A stretch of DNA of 64,000 nucleotides from WVXP01 sp964348095 (GTDB lineage Bacteria; Desulfobacterota; BSN033; WVXP01). This document shows, piece after piece, positions 42,233 to 51,999 of this stretch. Below the pieces are notes generated by a model that was given only the letters and a program-made list of their open reading frames with translations, did no database searches and had not been told where the DNA came from. The DNA lies in the NCBI GenBank assembly GCA_964348095.1, contig CAYGBK010000083.1, forward strand, positions 57,222 through 121,221, in the 5' to 3' direction. Numbering within the stretch: position 1 is the first letter of the stretch; every line of letters starts with the position of its first letter. The translations under genes were made by a program, and so were the position numbers.

Positions 42233-43798
42233 ATGAAGGGAGCGAATCCGCTCAAAAGCAAGGGCATGTCGGAAAGGAATTTTCTCAAGAGCTACAGACC
42301 AACATCGGTTGTGACGCAACTGAAACAATCGGTCCTCAGCAGAATCCGAAGGGGAAAGGATGTCATCCCCGCCATTGACGGGCGGCAAGAAACCAAGGAC
42401 GACGTCATTCGGGTCATCCTTTCTGGGGCCAATCTCTATCTCATCTCGGAAGAAGGAACAGGAAAGACTCGGATGGCGAAGGCCATTTCCGGTCTCCTCC
42501 CGCCTATTCCGGTGATCAAGGGAAGCCCTTACAATGACGATCCGAAATGGCCTCCACATCTGCTATCGCCGTGGTCTCAGACATCGGCGAACCCTGTAAA
42601 GGAGTTTGGCATCGAATGGCTGCCCGGGACCAAACGTTTCTCCCGCGTTCAGGGAAATGAATATACCAACGAGGCAAAGCTTCTGGGATTGAAAGACATA
42701 CAGGCTATCGCACAGGGCAAAAGCCCCTCTGACCCGTCGGTATTCACCGGAACGGGAGTCTTTCGGGCAAATCGAGGTGTGCTCCTCATCGATGAACTTC
42801 CCGCCATTCGGACCCGAGTCCAGGTGCTTCTCCATCCTATTCTCGAGGAGAAGAAAGCCATGCTCGAGGAATATCAATGGGAGTGGCCCCTAGACATATT
42901 TGTCGTTGCCACAGGGAATCCTCAGGGATTCTCTCATGTGAACGATGTTCCCAGACCTTTGATGGATCGGCTCGAGACGGTCTACATGGACCTACCAGAC
43001 GAAAAGACCGAAAAAGAGATTATGCTAAAGGAACGTTTTCGAGAACCTTCAGGTGGGTCGGACTACTCTCTCTTACCGGAGCTATTGGATACGGGCCCTG
43101 AAGATTGCACAGATTATGTTGACGAAGAGACGCTGACGCCGTGGTGGATCGTAGAAGTAATCAATAAGACGGTCAGACTGACCCGGGTGTGTCCGAAGTT
43201 GGACAAAAAGGCGACGATTAGGGCAACCAGCCGGGCTTTTGATCACACCCGATCGACTGTCGAGATGAATTTGAGGCAGATCGCGACCCTCGCGGACGCG
43301 TTTCACGGACTTAAACTTGCCTTGAGGGGCCGCGTGGGCCTTCAACCCGATGCCGTCGATTTTGATAACCCCCGGGAAAACTGTAACACCATCGATCGCA
43401 TTACCGAGGACCTGATCTCCTTGGCAATTGAAGACCTAACGAGAGAGTATCTCGGAAGAATCGACTTAAACAGGGAAGACAGAGAACTCAAAGCCGAGAT
43501 TGAGGGATTGATTGACAGGAAATATCCCGAGAGCTTCAAAGGACTCGCAGCCTATCCGAGGATCTCACGCCTGGTGGGGCGGCTTAAACGTATTGCACCC
43601 GAGAGCACCAATCTCGGCCTCCTGTCAGAGAAGGAAAGAATTTTGTTCAGAGACCCCGAGTCTCTTGATAAGATCGTCTCTGACGAGTATGACCGGTCCG
43701 CAATCGAACTGGTGGTCAATATGGCTGTCTCCCTCGGCCTTCTACCTGATAAAAAAGCCAGATCAAGTGTCTTTGTTCCAAAAAAACTGGATAACTGA
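42233..43798 (+). CDS. AAA+ ATPase of the ChlI/MoxR type
   Basis: A 521-residue ATPase. Walker A is SEEGTGKTRMA, Walker B is GVLLIDELPAI and sensor 1 is FVVATGNPQGF, with the arginine-finger region VPRPLMDRLETVYMDLP. This matches magnesium-chelatase subunit I and MoxR ATPases, which remodel a VWA-domain partner or insert metal. The C-terminal 200 residues are unusual, helical and charged. The ATG has AAAGGGA upstream. No VWA protein is beside it. Its position next to a cobalamin riboswitch raises the idea of cobaltochelatase (CobN) help, but this is not shown. Confidence 0.82.
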   Translation: MKGANPLKSKGMSERNFLKSYRPTSVVTQLKQSVLSRIRRGKDVIPAIDGRQETKDDVIRVILSGANLYLISEEGTGKTRMAKAISGLLPPIPVIKGSPYNDDPKWPPHLLSPWSQTSANPVKEFGIEWLPGTKRFSRVQGNEYTNEAKLLGLKDIQAIAQGKSPSDPSVFTGTGVFRANRGVLLIDELPAIRTRVQVLLHPILEEKKAMLEEYQWEWPLDIFVVATGNPQGFSHVNDVPRPLMDRLETVYMDLPDEKTEKEIMLKERFREPSGGSDYSLLPELLDTGPEDCTDYVDEETLTPWWIVEVINKTVRLTRVCPKLDKKATIRATSRAFDHTRSTVEMNLRQIATLADAFHGLKLALRGRVGLQPDAVDFDNPRENCNTIDRITEDLISLAIEDLTREYLGRIDLNREDRELKAEIEGLIDRKYPESFKGLAAYPRISRLVGRLKRIAPESTNLGLLSEKERILFRDPESLDKIVSDEYDRSAIELVVNMAVSLGLLPDKKARSSVFVPKKLDN

Positions 43799-43883
43799 AC
43801 CAACCGAAGCCCACCCGACGTTCAATCAGGATCACCATCGATGCACCTCCCGGGCCATCACAGAGAGAAGACCAAAATAATAG

Positions 43884-43912
43884 TTGACAAAAATATCTCC
43901 CTCGGTTATACA
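43884..43912 (+). promoter_or_regulatory. Promoter of the cobalamin riboswitch transcript
   Basis: TTGACA at 43884-43889, a 17-base spacer and TATACA at 43907-43912, a strong sigma-70 promoter just upstream of the aptamer. Confidence 0.85.
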
Positions 43913-43924
43913 ATCGGTCACATA

Positions 43925-44082
43925 AGCACATGTCTGGGTGCAGGGAAGACGGTTGGAAACCGTCGCGGACCCGCCGCTGTGAGTGGGGACGAAAGCCACA
44001 AGACATGCCACTGTTCCACGTGAACGGAACGGGAAGGCGTGGCGAGTAGGACAATCCACGAGCCAGAAAACCTGCCCGGGCG
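43925..44082 (+). ncRNA. Cobalamin (AdoCbl-type) riboswitch aptamer
   Basis: The conserved cobalamin core is clear: GGGTGCAGGGAAG (about 43936), then the stem CGGTTGGAAACCG, then CGCGGACCCGCCGCTGTGAG (about 43964-43983), GCCAC repeats, and the B12 box AGCCAGAAAACCTGCC (about 44061-44076). It binds cobalamin and controls the downstream receptor. A rho-independent terminator follows and serves as the expression platform, so cobalamin should cause early termination. Confidence 0.95.
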
Positions 44083-44136
44083 TTGCTCCATGAGAATTCC
44101 TCGAGGGGTGGGAATATGGAGTCCGTAGGTCGAATG

Positions 44137-44169
44137 AGTCTGATCACCAGAGGGGATCAGACTTTTTTT
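44137..44169 (+). terminator. Riboswitch expression-platform terminator
   Basis: AGTCTGATC (44137-44145) pairs with GATCAGACT (44155-44163), a nine-base loop between, then a run of seven T. It lies between the aptamer and the receptor gene, 277 bases before its start, so it must be bypassed when cobalamin is scarce. Confidence 0.92.
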
Positions 44170-44445
44170 GTCCTAGCAGTATCCAGGCTGCTCTCCTGTT
44201 TGCCAATCTCCTTTTCCTGCCAAGAGCCTCAACCGAATGTCTCTTATCCTTGTCGCAGATAGGACGACGGGGCGAAAGCGTTTGATAATAGACTCAAATC
44301 GTTCTGACAACCTGGAGAGATTCGATGCAGGGGTTCATCGGAACGAGGCGATGATGTCGGCCGTTCTGACTCATCCCTTCCTTGAACTAAATCAACCGAT
44401 CAATCGGTTGCGGATCGCAAAACACACCAAGTAAGGAGGAATAAC

Positions 44446-46461
44446 GTGAAGAGACTATTCATATATCTATGGGCGGCTGGGTTGATTCTATCCGCGCGGG
44501 TTGCACCTCACCCAGCTCTCGCCGACGAAAAGGACGGGGCGCCTATTCTTCCAGAGGTCGTCGTCACGCCCACACGTGAAGAGGAGGAAATCCGGAGGAT
44601 TCCAGCCAACGTGACGGCCATCACTGAAGAGGATATAGAGAACTCAAACGCCAAAACCGTCGTCGATCTCCTCCGGAGTCAGGAGGGCATTGTTGTGAGA
44701 GACCTTCTCGGCACTGGGAAAAGCGCACAAGTCGACCTCCGCGGATTTGGCGAAACAGCGCCTGCTAATACGCTCGTTCTGGTCGACGGAAGGCGTGTCA
44801 ACGAAATTGACCTCAGCGGTGTCGATTGGACCCAAATTCCGATAGATCAGGTCAAACGAATTGAAATCGTAAGAGGAACTGGAACCGTCCTATACGGTGA
44901 TAATGCTGTGGGTGGTGTAATCAATATCATAACAAAAACCCCAGCGGAGGAGTTGACTGTCAGGATTGAAAGCAGCGCGGGCAGTTATGGACGCACCAGG
45001 GAGGAGGCCTCTGTCAGTGGTGGCCATGAAAACTTCGCCGCCTCTATCTATGGAAGCTATGATGCCTCCAATGGATACAGGGAAAACGGGGAATTCCGAA
45101 CGAGGGATATCGGGGGGAAAATCGTTTACGATCCCACCGATCTCTTCACAATCACTCTGAGCGGGTCTTCTCACCGAGACAAATTCGGCCTTCCCGGCTC
45201 AATATCAGAGAACCAACTGGAAATCGACAGAAGAGCGGCCCAAAACCCCCTTGACGAAGGGAAAAGCAGCGATCACTACCTTCAGCTAACAGCCGACTGG
45301 GATCTTGAAGAACGGGGACGGATCGTTTCTGATTTGTCTTACAGGGATCGAACAAGCGAGGACCTCTTCGTCAGTTTCACCTCTCTGACAGACAGGGAAT
45401 TGATGACCTACGCTTTTACCCCCCGACATGTCTGGGATGGGCAGGTGTTGGATCATGCAAACACGCTCATATCAGGCATCGATATCTACGTTTCGGACCT
45501 GAACGTAGATTTCCTATTTGGAACCCCTTTGGCGCCGTCGGGTTTCTCCGACATTGAGAAGCACTCGTACGGATTCTATGTCAATAACGAGTTTTCCGTA
45601 TTGGAGAATGTCCTGCTGTCGCTCGGTGCACGACACGAGCGAGTCAGATACGATCTGAAACAGGAGGACTTAATCTTCGGCCTTACCCCTTTGGATGATA
45701 CGGTCAGGGATCGAGAGAATGCTTACAGCGCGGGCCTTACCATAATGTACAACGAAAAGTCCTCACTTTTTCTCCGGGTAAACCGGAGCCTAAGATTTCC
45801 TCTTACTGATGAACTCGTCGTCTTCGATTTCTCCACCGGAAGCATTAGTGTCAACTCAGACGTCAGAGCGCAGAGGGGCCGGCATTATGAGGTTGGAATT
45901 AGGCACTTTTTCACGCCTCACATTGAGGGAAAAATCACTCTTTTTCGGGCTGACATCATGGACGAGATCTTCTTCAATTTGACAACCTTCACCAACGAAA
46001 ACCACCCAGAAACTCTGCACCAGGGAGCAGAAATCGGAGCGAAGGCGAATCTTTTTGACAAGGCGACGGTTTTTGGAAACTACACATTCGAAAAGGCAAC
46101 ATTTGAGAAAGACCCATTCAAGAACAACGACATACCTGCAGTGCCGAGGCATAAAGCCAATGCGGGTCTCCGAATCTATAATATTGTATCTGGCTTGGTA
46201 TTTTCGGCTGATTATAGTTTTGTTGGTTCGAGCTTTCTAATCAGCGACCAGGCCAATCTGTTCGAGAAATTGAGCAAGTATTACACAGTCAATGCCAGAC
46301 TCGCCTATCAATGGAAATCTCTGAAGGCCTTTGTCGGCGTGAACAATGTGACCAACCAGGAGTATTCCGAATTTGCCGTCTTGGGAGGATTCCCAACAAG
46401 TCGCAACTTCTTCCCCGCTCCAGAGAGAAACTGGGTCGCTGGGGTAGAAGTCTTATTCTAA
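44446..46461 (+). CDS. btuB: TonB-dependent cobalamin receptor, BtuB-like
   Basis: A 671-residue outer-membrane receptor. A signal peptide (LFIYLWAAGLILSARVA) is followed by a TonB box (EVVVTPTR), a plug domain at about 40-160 (LRGFGETAPANTLVLVDGRRVN, GTGTVLYGDNAVGGVINI) and a 22-strand-type barrel ending in an aromatic strand (NWVAGVEVLF). It starts at GTG with AAGGAGG upstream. Its transcript passes through a cobalamin riboswitch, so it most likely imports corrinoids for NrdJ, MttB and MtbB. The length suits BtuB (about 600-700). Confidence 0.93.
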   Translation: MKRLFIYLWAAGLILSARVAPHPALADEKDGAPILPEVVVTPTREEEEIRRIPANVTAITEEDIENSNAKTVVDLLRSQEGIVVRDLLGTGKSAQVDLRGFGETAPANTLVLVDGRRVNEIDLSGVDWTQIPIDQVKRIEIVRGTGTVLYGDNAVGGVINIITKTPAEELTVRIESSAGSYGRTREEASVSGGHENFAASIYGSYDASNGYRENGEFRTRDIGGKIVYDPTDLFTITLSGSSHRDKFGLPGSISENQLEIDRRAAQNPLDEGKSSDHYLQLTADWDLEERGRIVSDLSYRDRTSEDLFVSFTSLTDRELMTYAFTPRHVWDGQVLDHANTLISGIDIYVSDLNVDFLFGTPLAPSGFSDIEKHSYGFYVNNEFSVLENVLLSLGARHERVRYDLKQEDLIFGLTPLDDTVRDRENAYSAGLTIMYNEKSSLFLRVNRSLRFPLTDELVVFDFSTGSISVNSDVRAQRGRHYEVGIRHFFTPHIEGKITLFRADIMDEIFFNLTTFTNENHPETLHQGAEIGAKANLFDKATVFGNYTFEKATFEKDPFKNNDIPAVPRHKANAGLRIYNIVSGLVFSADYSFVGSSFLISDQANLFEKLSKYYTVNARLAYQWKSLKAFVGVNNVTNQEYSEFAVLGGFPTSRNFFPAPERNWVAGVEVLF

Positions 46462-46485
46462 AACCACACAAGCGAGGGAGGACCT

Positions 46486-46809
46486 ATGGAGCTTTCGAGT
46501 CCGCGGGAAATTGAAGAGGTATTTGTCATCAAGACGAGAGCTATCGATTTCTTAGGCGTTATGGTCAAAGAGAAACAGGGCAAGTCCATGATCACGGGAA
46601 GGGTCTGCTTTCAGGATGGAACGGCCTGGCATTTTCAGTCACAGAGTGGAGATCCTCCAACGTTAAGAGGGAACTTGATATCTCTGTGTGAGACTATTTC
46701 GGCTGTCTATGGCACAGAGACTTTCCGTCTCCGGTTCCAAGAACCCATCGCGTACGAGGAGCTTATTCGTGTGACGAGGGAAACAGAACGACGGATGGCT
46801 CACGCCTAA
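46486..46809 (+). CDS. Small protein of unknown function in the cobalamin receptor operon
   Basis: A 107-residue soluble protein that I do not recognise, with mixed beta/alpha features (MITGRVCFQDGTAWHFQSQSG, then LRGNLISLCETISAVYGTE). No signal peptide or metal motif is visible. GAGGGAGGACCT gives a clean ribosome site and it begins 24 bases after the receptor stop, so it should share the riboswitch-controlled transcript. No other B12 transport genes (btuF, btuC, btuD) are beside it. Confidence 0.75.
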   Translation: MELSSPREIEEVFVIKTRAIDFLGVMVKEKQGKSMITGRVCFQDGTAWHFQSQSGDPPTLRGNLISLCETISAVYGTETFRLRFQEPIAYEELIRVTRETERRMAHA

Positions 46810-46849
46810 AAAGATCAGGCCCAAGTCATGTGAGAAGTCCTCGCGACCT

Positions 46850-48406
46850 TTAGTGAACCTTTTTCTCGTATCCTACCCAGTATCGGTCTCGGATACTTTT
46901 CTTGTGTATCTTTCCCGACCCGGTCCTCGGCAGGGAATCAACAAAATCGATAGATTTCGGACATTTGAAATGAGCCAGATCTGCCTTGCAGAAATCGATG
47001 ATTCCCTTTTCCGGGACCTTTTCTCCCTCTTTCAAGACCACAACCGCCTTTACCGCTTCTCCCCATTTCTCATCTGGAACCCCGATAACAGCGGCCTCCA
47101 AGACCCCCGGATGCTTGTAAAGGACATGCTCCACTTCTGTGGAGTAGACATTCTCACCACCAGTGAGAATGACGTCCTTTTTTCGATCCACAATGTTGAT
47201 GTAACCCTCCTTATCGATCACAGCCATGTCACCCGTGTGCAGCCAACCGTCGCGAATCGCTTTTCGAGTCTCTTCAGGGAGCTTCCAATACCCTCGGGTG
47301 ACGATCTCGCCCCGGACAATGACCTCTCCCACCTCTTGATCGTTAGGACTAACCTCGGTGCCATCGTCTCTGACGACTTTCAGCTCCACGCCGATAAACT
47401 CCCGCCCTGTTTTCGATTTGAACCTCAACTGCTCCTCATAGGGGAGCTCCTTTAGATGCTCTTTCAGAATAGAGAGGGTCAGATAGGGGCTCGTCTCGGT
47501 CATGCCATAGGTCTGGATATAGTCACACGCAAATGTGTCGATAATCTTCCGAACCACCTCGGGCGCAATTGGCGCACCTCCGCTCAAGAGAACCCTCAGG
47601 CTTCCACAGTCATAGTTTTTCACGTCTGGTTCATTGACCAAGAGATTCAGCATGGTGGGGATCATATTGGTCAGGGTGACCCGCTCTCGTTCAATCGTCT
47701 CGAGTACCTTTTTCGGCTCAAAGTGGGGCACCATGACGTGGGTTCCCCCCGCCCACGTAATCGCCCAGGTGGCCCACGCATCGGCAAGGTGAAACATTGG
47801 AGCCACGTGGACCCAAACGTCCCTGTCCGTGAGATGAAGTTCAGCGATTGTTCCCAGGGCATGACTCGCCACGTTCGTATGGCTGAGCATCACACCTTTT
47901 GGCCGCCCGGTAGTTCCGCTCGTGTAATAGATCTGAGCCAGGTCCTTTCCCTCAATGGAAACGGGCGACGGCGGTTCTTCGACGGATTTTAGGAGAAAAT
48001 CCTCATACGATCCGCCATCACCACTAAAAAGCACTTCCAGCACGCCCGTGGCCATGGCCTCGACCTCGTCAACGATCGGCCTAAATTCGGGAGAAGCGAT
48101 CAAAAGTCGGCTTTCCGAATCCCCAATGATAAAAGCGATCTCACGAGGAGATAGACGGTAGTTGATCGGTACCAGAGCAGCCCCGGCAAGAGCTGTGCCG
48201 TAATAGGCCTCCATAAAAACATGACAGTTTGGGTGAAGGATCGCAATCTTTCCGTCTTTGCCGACACCCATCCCCGCGAGACCATTTGCCAACCGAAAGA
48301 CTCTCTGGGTAAACTGGCCGTAGGTAAATCGACCGCCCTCGCAGACAATGGCTTCCTTCTGAGAAAAGAGCCTCGCAGCTTTCAACAAAGGCTCCCTCAA
48401 TAGCAT
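46850..48406 (-). CDS. AMP-forming acyl-CoA synthetase (long/medium-chain family)
   Basis: A 518-residue ANL-family ligase. P-loop YTSGTTGRPKGVMLSH, A5 motif YGMTETSP, A7/A8 GWLHTGDMAVIDKEGYINIVDR and C-terminal Lys PRTGSGKIHKK are all present, so it should activate a carboxylic acid to acyl-CoA. The substrate is not readable from sequence. It follows the aminotransferase gene by 45 bases on the minus strand, with an AOR upstream of both; the three could act in the order amine to aldehyde, aldehyde to acid, acid to acyl-CoA. GAGGCGG precedes the ATG. Confidence 0.92.
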   Translation of the reverse strand: MLLREPLLKAARLFSQKEAIVCEGGRFTYGQFTQRVFRLANGLAGMGVGKDGKIAILHPNCHVFMEAYYGTALAGAALVPINYRLSPREIAFIIGDSESRLLIASPEFRPIVDEVEAMATGVLEVLFSGDGGSYEDFLLKSVEEPPSPVSIEGKDLAQIYYTSGTTGRPKGVMLSHTNVASHALGTIAELHLTDRDVWVHVAPMFHLADAWATWAITWAGGTHVMVPHFEPKKVLETIERERVTLTNMIPTMLNLLVNEPDVKNYDCGSLRVLLSGGAPIAPEVVRKIIDTFACDYIQTYGMTETSPYLTLSILKEHLKELPYEEQLRFKSKTGREFIGVELKVVRDDGTEVSPNDQEVGEVIVRGEIVTRGYWKLPEETRKAIRDGWLHTGDMAVIDKEGYINIVDRKKDVILTGGENVYSTEVEHVLYKHPGVLEAAVIGVPDEKWGEAVKAVVVLKEGEKVPEKGIIDFCKADLAHFKCPKSIDFVDSLPRTGSGKIHKKSIRDRYWVGYEKKVH

Positions 48407-48451
48407 AAACCGCCTCGTCCAGTCGATTCACAGAAAAGTCGAGGAACCCCT

Positions 48452-49750
48452 TTAGAGGATCTCCGCCAGGGACTCCTCTAAGATAGACAATCCCTTCTCA
48501 AGTTGACGATCGGTAATGACCAGAGGCATGAGGATGCGCATCACATTCCCATGCGTTCCTGCAGAGATGGTGATAAGTCCCTTTTCGTAGCATTTTTTCA
48601 CGAGCTGGCCAGTCTCGTCCTTGGCGGGCTCCTTGGTCGCCCTGTCCCTGACCAGTTCCATGGCTACCATCGCTCCTATCCCTCGGACGTCTCCTATGAT
48701 CTCGTATTCTTCTTGTATCCTTTTGAAATGATCCATCACCGTCCTACCGATCTCCTCGGCCCGAGATAGAAGGCTCTCTCTCTCAAATGTCTCAATCACA
48801 GCCAAAGCGGCCCGACAGGCTACGGGATTACCCCCATAAGTCCCTCCAAGCCCCCCCACATGGGGAGCGTCCATGAACTCGGCCTTGCCCGTGATTCCGG
48901 CCAGAGGAAGACCCCCGGCAAGGGATTTTGCGGTGATGATAACCTCTGGCTCCACGCCAAAATGCTCGATGGCAAACATCTTCCCTGTCCGGCCAAACCC
49001 TGTCTGAACCTCATCATCAATATAGAGAATCCCATTCTCCCCGCAGATCTGCTTTATTTTACTATGCCATCCATCCGGCGGGACCACAAAACCCCCTTCT
49101 CCAAGGATCGGCTCTGCGATAATCCCTGCTATATTCTCTGCCGAGATGTGGGTATGGAAAACCTCTTTGAGATAATCGGCACAGTGGATTTCGCAAGCGG
49201 GATATTCCAGGCCGAAGGCGCACCGATAGCAATAGGCGTACGGTATCCGGTGAATCTCAGGTGCATAGGGGCCGAATCCGAATTTGTACGGTTTGACTTT
49301 GCTGGTTAGGCTCATAGCAAGAAGGGTGCGGCCGTGAAAGGCATCCTCGAAGGCGATGATGGCCGGCCGCCCTGTTGCGTACCGGGCGACTTTGACCGCG
49401 TTCTCCACCGCTTCAGCCCCGCTGTTTACAAACATTGTTTTCTTACGGAACCGACCCGGTGTGATCTGGTTCAGCTTTTTGGCAAGCTCAACATAGGCCT
49501 CATACATGACCACATGGAAACAGGTGTGGGTGAATCGCTCAGCCTGATCTTTGATCGCCTCCACTACGGGCTTGGCACAATGACCGATGTTCATGACGCC
49601 GATGCCACCCGCAAAGTCGATGAACTCTCGCCCCTCCACGTCCCTGATCACAGCCCCCTTGGCGTCATCCACAAAATAGGGCGTCACGTTAAAAGGCCCT
49701 CTGGGAACATTCTCTTCTCGCGCCTTGAGGAGATCTTCCGTCTTTGACAT
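48452..49750 (-). CDS. Class III aminotransferase, GABA-transaminase type
   Basis: A 432-residue PLP enzyme of the 4-aminobutyrate/omega-amino acid group. It has IDFAGGIGVMNIGHC, FVNSGAEAVENAVKVAR (PLP phosphate loop), DDEVQTGFGRTG and the Schiff-base lysine in ITAKSLAGGLPLAG. It should move an amino group from an omega-amino acid to 2-oxoglutarate or pyruvate, giving a semialdehyde. GGGAGG precedes the ATG. It sits between an AOR and an acyl-CoA synthetase gene in the same direction. The exact substrate (GABA, beta-alanine, 5-aminovalerate) is unknown. Confidence 0.92.
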   Translation of the reverse strand: MSKTEDLLKAREENVPRGPFNVTPYFVDDAKGAVIRDVEGREFIDFAGGIGVMNIGHCAKPVVEAIKDQAERFTHTCFHVVMYEAYVELAKKLNQITPGRFRKKTMFVNSGAEAVENAVKVARYATGRPAIIAFEDAFHGRTLLAMSLTSKVKPYKFGFGPYAPEIHRIPYAYCYRCAFGLEYPACEIHCADYLKEVFHTHISAENIAGIIAEPILGEGGFVVPPDGWHSKIKQICGENGILYIDDEVQTGFGRTGKMFAIEHFGVEPEVIITAKSLAGGLPLAGITGKAEFMDAPHVGGLGGTYGGNPVACRAALAVIETFERESLLSRAEEIGRTVMDHFKRIQEEYEIIGDVRGIGAMVAMELVRDRATKEPAKDETGQLVKKCYEKGLITISAGTHGNVMRILMPLVITDRQLEKGLSILEESLAEIL

Positions 49751-49993
49751 CTCGTTATCCTCCCTGTATTATCAGGACCTCACCCCGTTCTCGCTTCTAC
49801 CTTTCAGGTTTGATGAAGTTTCACGTTTCTCAAATCCGAATATCGAAACCCGAGACAAATGCTGAATTCTAATGGTCGAAACCCACGAGGCCGACATGGG
49901 TCGTTTCAAATCTCGAGTCTTTTCCATGCTGATTCCTAATCACTGATGGCCAATCACCGTTACTGATCTCCCGCTCCCGATCCCTACGGGCTG

Positions 49994-51742
49994 CTACCTT
50001 GGAACTCCCTGTTTATCCCACCCTCTTAGTTCGTAGTACTCTTGGAGGAGTCTATCGAAATCCTCTCGCCTCATGATCTTACCCTCCTCAATAGGCTCCT
50101 CAAAGAACCGTCTGGGAAGGGTATCATCGTCCCGCGTAAGTCCCTCTCGAATATTAAAAGTCCGGGTGCCATCAGAGATATTGCGGGCGATTCCACGGAG
50201 ATCGTCTTCCTTCAACTTCATCCCGGTCGTGGCCCCGATAACCTCCCGCAGCTCGTCCCACGGGTACAGATCTCGGTAGAATCGGCAGAAGATCATCGTA
50301 TCGAAGAGGTTGAGACGATCCTCGAAATCCACGAATATCCTTGCCTTTCCCTCCATTTGATCTGGTGGGCTGATTCCTGCCAACTCAGGCTTGTAGAAGG
50401 TGGATCGGAGGTGGCAGGCCCCACGATCCGACGTGGCAAAGGCGAGTCCCATGCCCTTGAGCGACCGGGGATCGTACCCGGCCGGCTCCATCCCCTTCAC
50501 ATGAACCGCGATATCTTCTAGCCCCCACTCCCTGCTCGCAAACCGGATTCCCTTAGCCAGGATCGCTCCGACCCCCTCGCCCGTGACGATCTGGTGCAAC
50601 AGCCGGGCAATACCGTCTACATCACCGTAGTTGACCGTGTCTGAAATCTTCCCTCTTCTAGACGCCTCGATCGTAAAGGCCGCTAAATTGCCGGCTGTGA
50701 TCGTATCCATGCCGAGGTTATCACAGATATCGTTAAGGTAGGCGATCTCCTCGATGCTGTCGATCATGCAGAGCCCACCAAAGGAGTAAATGGTCTCGTA
50801 TTCAGGCCCTTCAATCTTAAGGCCTACGTGACGACCCTCCCGAACCACCGAAAACTTGCCACATGCCATGAAACACTTGTTACACGCCCGCGGTTTGGTA
50901 CCCAGCTTCTCGTTCATCGCTTCGGCACTGATCTTTTCCCAATGTTCGTACGTTCCCTGGCTCCAGTATCGAGTTGGAAAGGAGGCGACATCGGTCAGGA
51001 TAGCCACCATCATCGGCGTTCCGAGGTTCTTGTAAGCCGCCACAGCTGGATTGTCCTTAGACTTGGCAAGCGTTTCTTTGCGAAAATCCTCGATCCGGCT
51101 CTGATCAGCTACCTCTCTTTTAGCCTCTCCATGGAATACGATCGCCTTCACTTTCTTCGATCCCATGACAGCTCCGACCCCTGTCCGTCCTGCTGATCGC
51201 CAATAGTCGTTTTCAATCAGGGCAAAACGGACCAGATTCTCCCCCGCTGGTCCGATGACAACAGCCTTGGCACCCTTCACTCCCACCGCCTCTAAAACAG
51301 CGTCTTCGGTCTCATAAGTCCCCTTACCCCACAGATGCCCAGCATCGTGAAAAATCACGGACTTATCCGTGATCTCGAGAAAGACGGGATCGCGAGACTT
51401 TCCCTCGAGAACGATTGCATCATACCCTGCCCGGCTCATGGGCTCGGCAGTCTTCCCTCCCGAGTACGATTCCGAATAGAATCCCGTCAGGGGTGACTTT
51501 GTGAAAACTCCATAACGACTAGATCCGGGAACTGGCGTGTCACTGGCGGGTCCCAGGGCAAAAATGAGACGATTCTCATCGGAAAGGGGATCGACACCAG
51601 GCGGATTCTCCTCGAGAAGAAGATGCGTCGCAAGTCCTTTTCCGCCTAGGTAGCGCCGAAAAACAGAATCATCGATCTTCTCACTCCTGTGGGTCTGATT
51701 CGATAGGTCAACATGAAGTACCTTGCCAAAAAAACCTTTCAT
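49994..51742 (-). CDS. Aldehyde:ferredoxin oxidoreductase, tungsten type (first copy)
   Basis: A 582-residue AOR, a tungstopterin enzyme that oxidises aldehydes to acids with ferredoxin. The N-terminus (GKVLHVDLS, RYLGGKGLATHLL) and the pterin-binding stretch GPASDTPVPGSSRYGVFTKS are typical. Iron-sulfur ligands are CNKCFMAC (C-x2-C-x3-C), plus a late Cys (MIFCRFY). The true start is probably the ATG at 51742 with GGGAGGG upstream; the frame runs back to a TTG. The stop is TAG. It precedes the GABA-type aminotransferase by 243 bases on the same strand and diverges from the URO-D gene. Confidence 0.93.
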   Translation of the reverse strand: MKGFFGKVLHVDLSNQTHRSEKIDDSVFRRYLGGKGLATHLLLEENPPGVDPLSDENRLIFALGPASDTPVPGSSRYGVFTKSPLTGFYSESYSGGKTAEPMSRAGYDAIVLEGKSRDPVFLEITDKSVIFHDAGHLWGKGTYETEDAVLEAVGVKGAKAVVIGPAGENLVRFALIENDYWRSAGRTGVGAVMGSKKVKAIVFHGEAKREVADQSRIEDFRKETLAKSKDNPAVAAYKNLGTPMMVAILTDVASFPTRYWSQGTYEHWEKISAEAMNEKLGTKPRACNKCFMACGKFSVVREGRHVGLKIEGPEYETIYSFGGLCMIDSIEEIAYLNDICDNLGMDTITAGNLAAFTIEASRRGKISDTVNYGDVDGIARLLHQIVTGEGVGAILAKGIRFASREWGLEDIAVHVKGMEPAGYDPRSLKGMGLAFATSDRGACHLRSTFYKPELAGISPPDQMEGKARIFVDFEDRLNLFDTMIFCRFYRDLYPWDELREVIGATTGMKLKEDDLRGIARNISDGTRTFNIREGLTRDDDTLPRRFFEEPIEEGKIMRREDFDRLLQEYYELRGWDKQGVPR

Positions 51743-51999
51743 CTTGTCCCTCCCTTTCAACAGACAGCGATACAGCCTCGAGCGCAGGAAAAGTACAATT
51801 TATCACAAGGGGGACCCATTTTCCAGAGCTAAAACTCAGGAATCTCCGGATTTTCTTGACCTGCCGGTAATGGTCACTGACTTCGATCCCTTCGACCGTT
51901 CCCCCAATTTGAGTGATGGAACTGGACCGCCCCTGACAACCTGACGATGTATGTCAGTTTCTCTCTATTTAAGATAGAATTGAGATTTTCGGGGGAAGT

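Noticed and set aside
44237..44434. A 65-residue open frame between the riboswitch terminator and the receptor gene
   Set aside because: No ribosome site, and it lies in the untranslated leader. Its composition gives no support.
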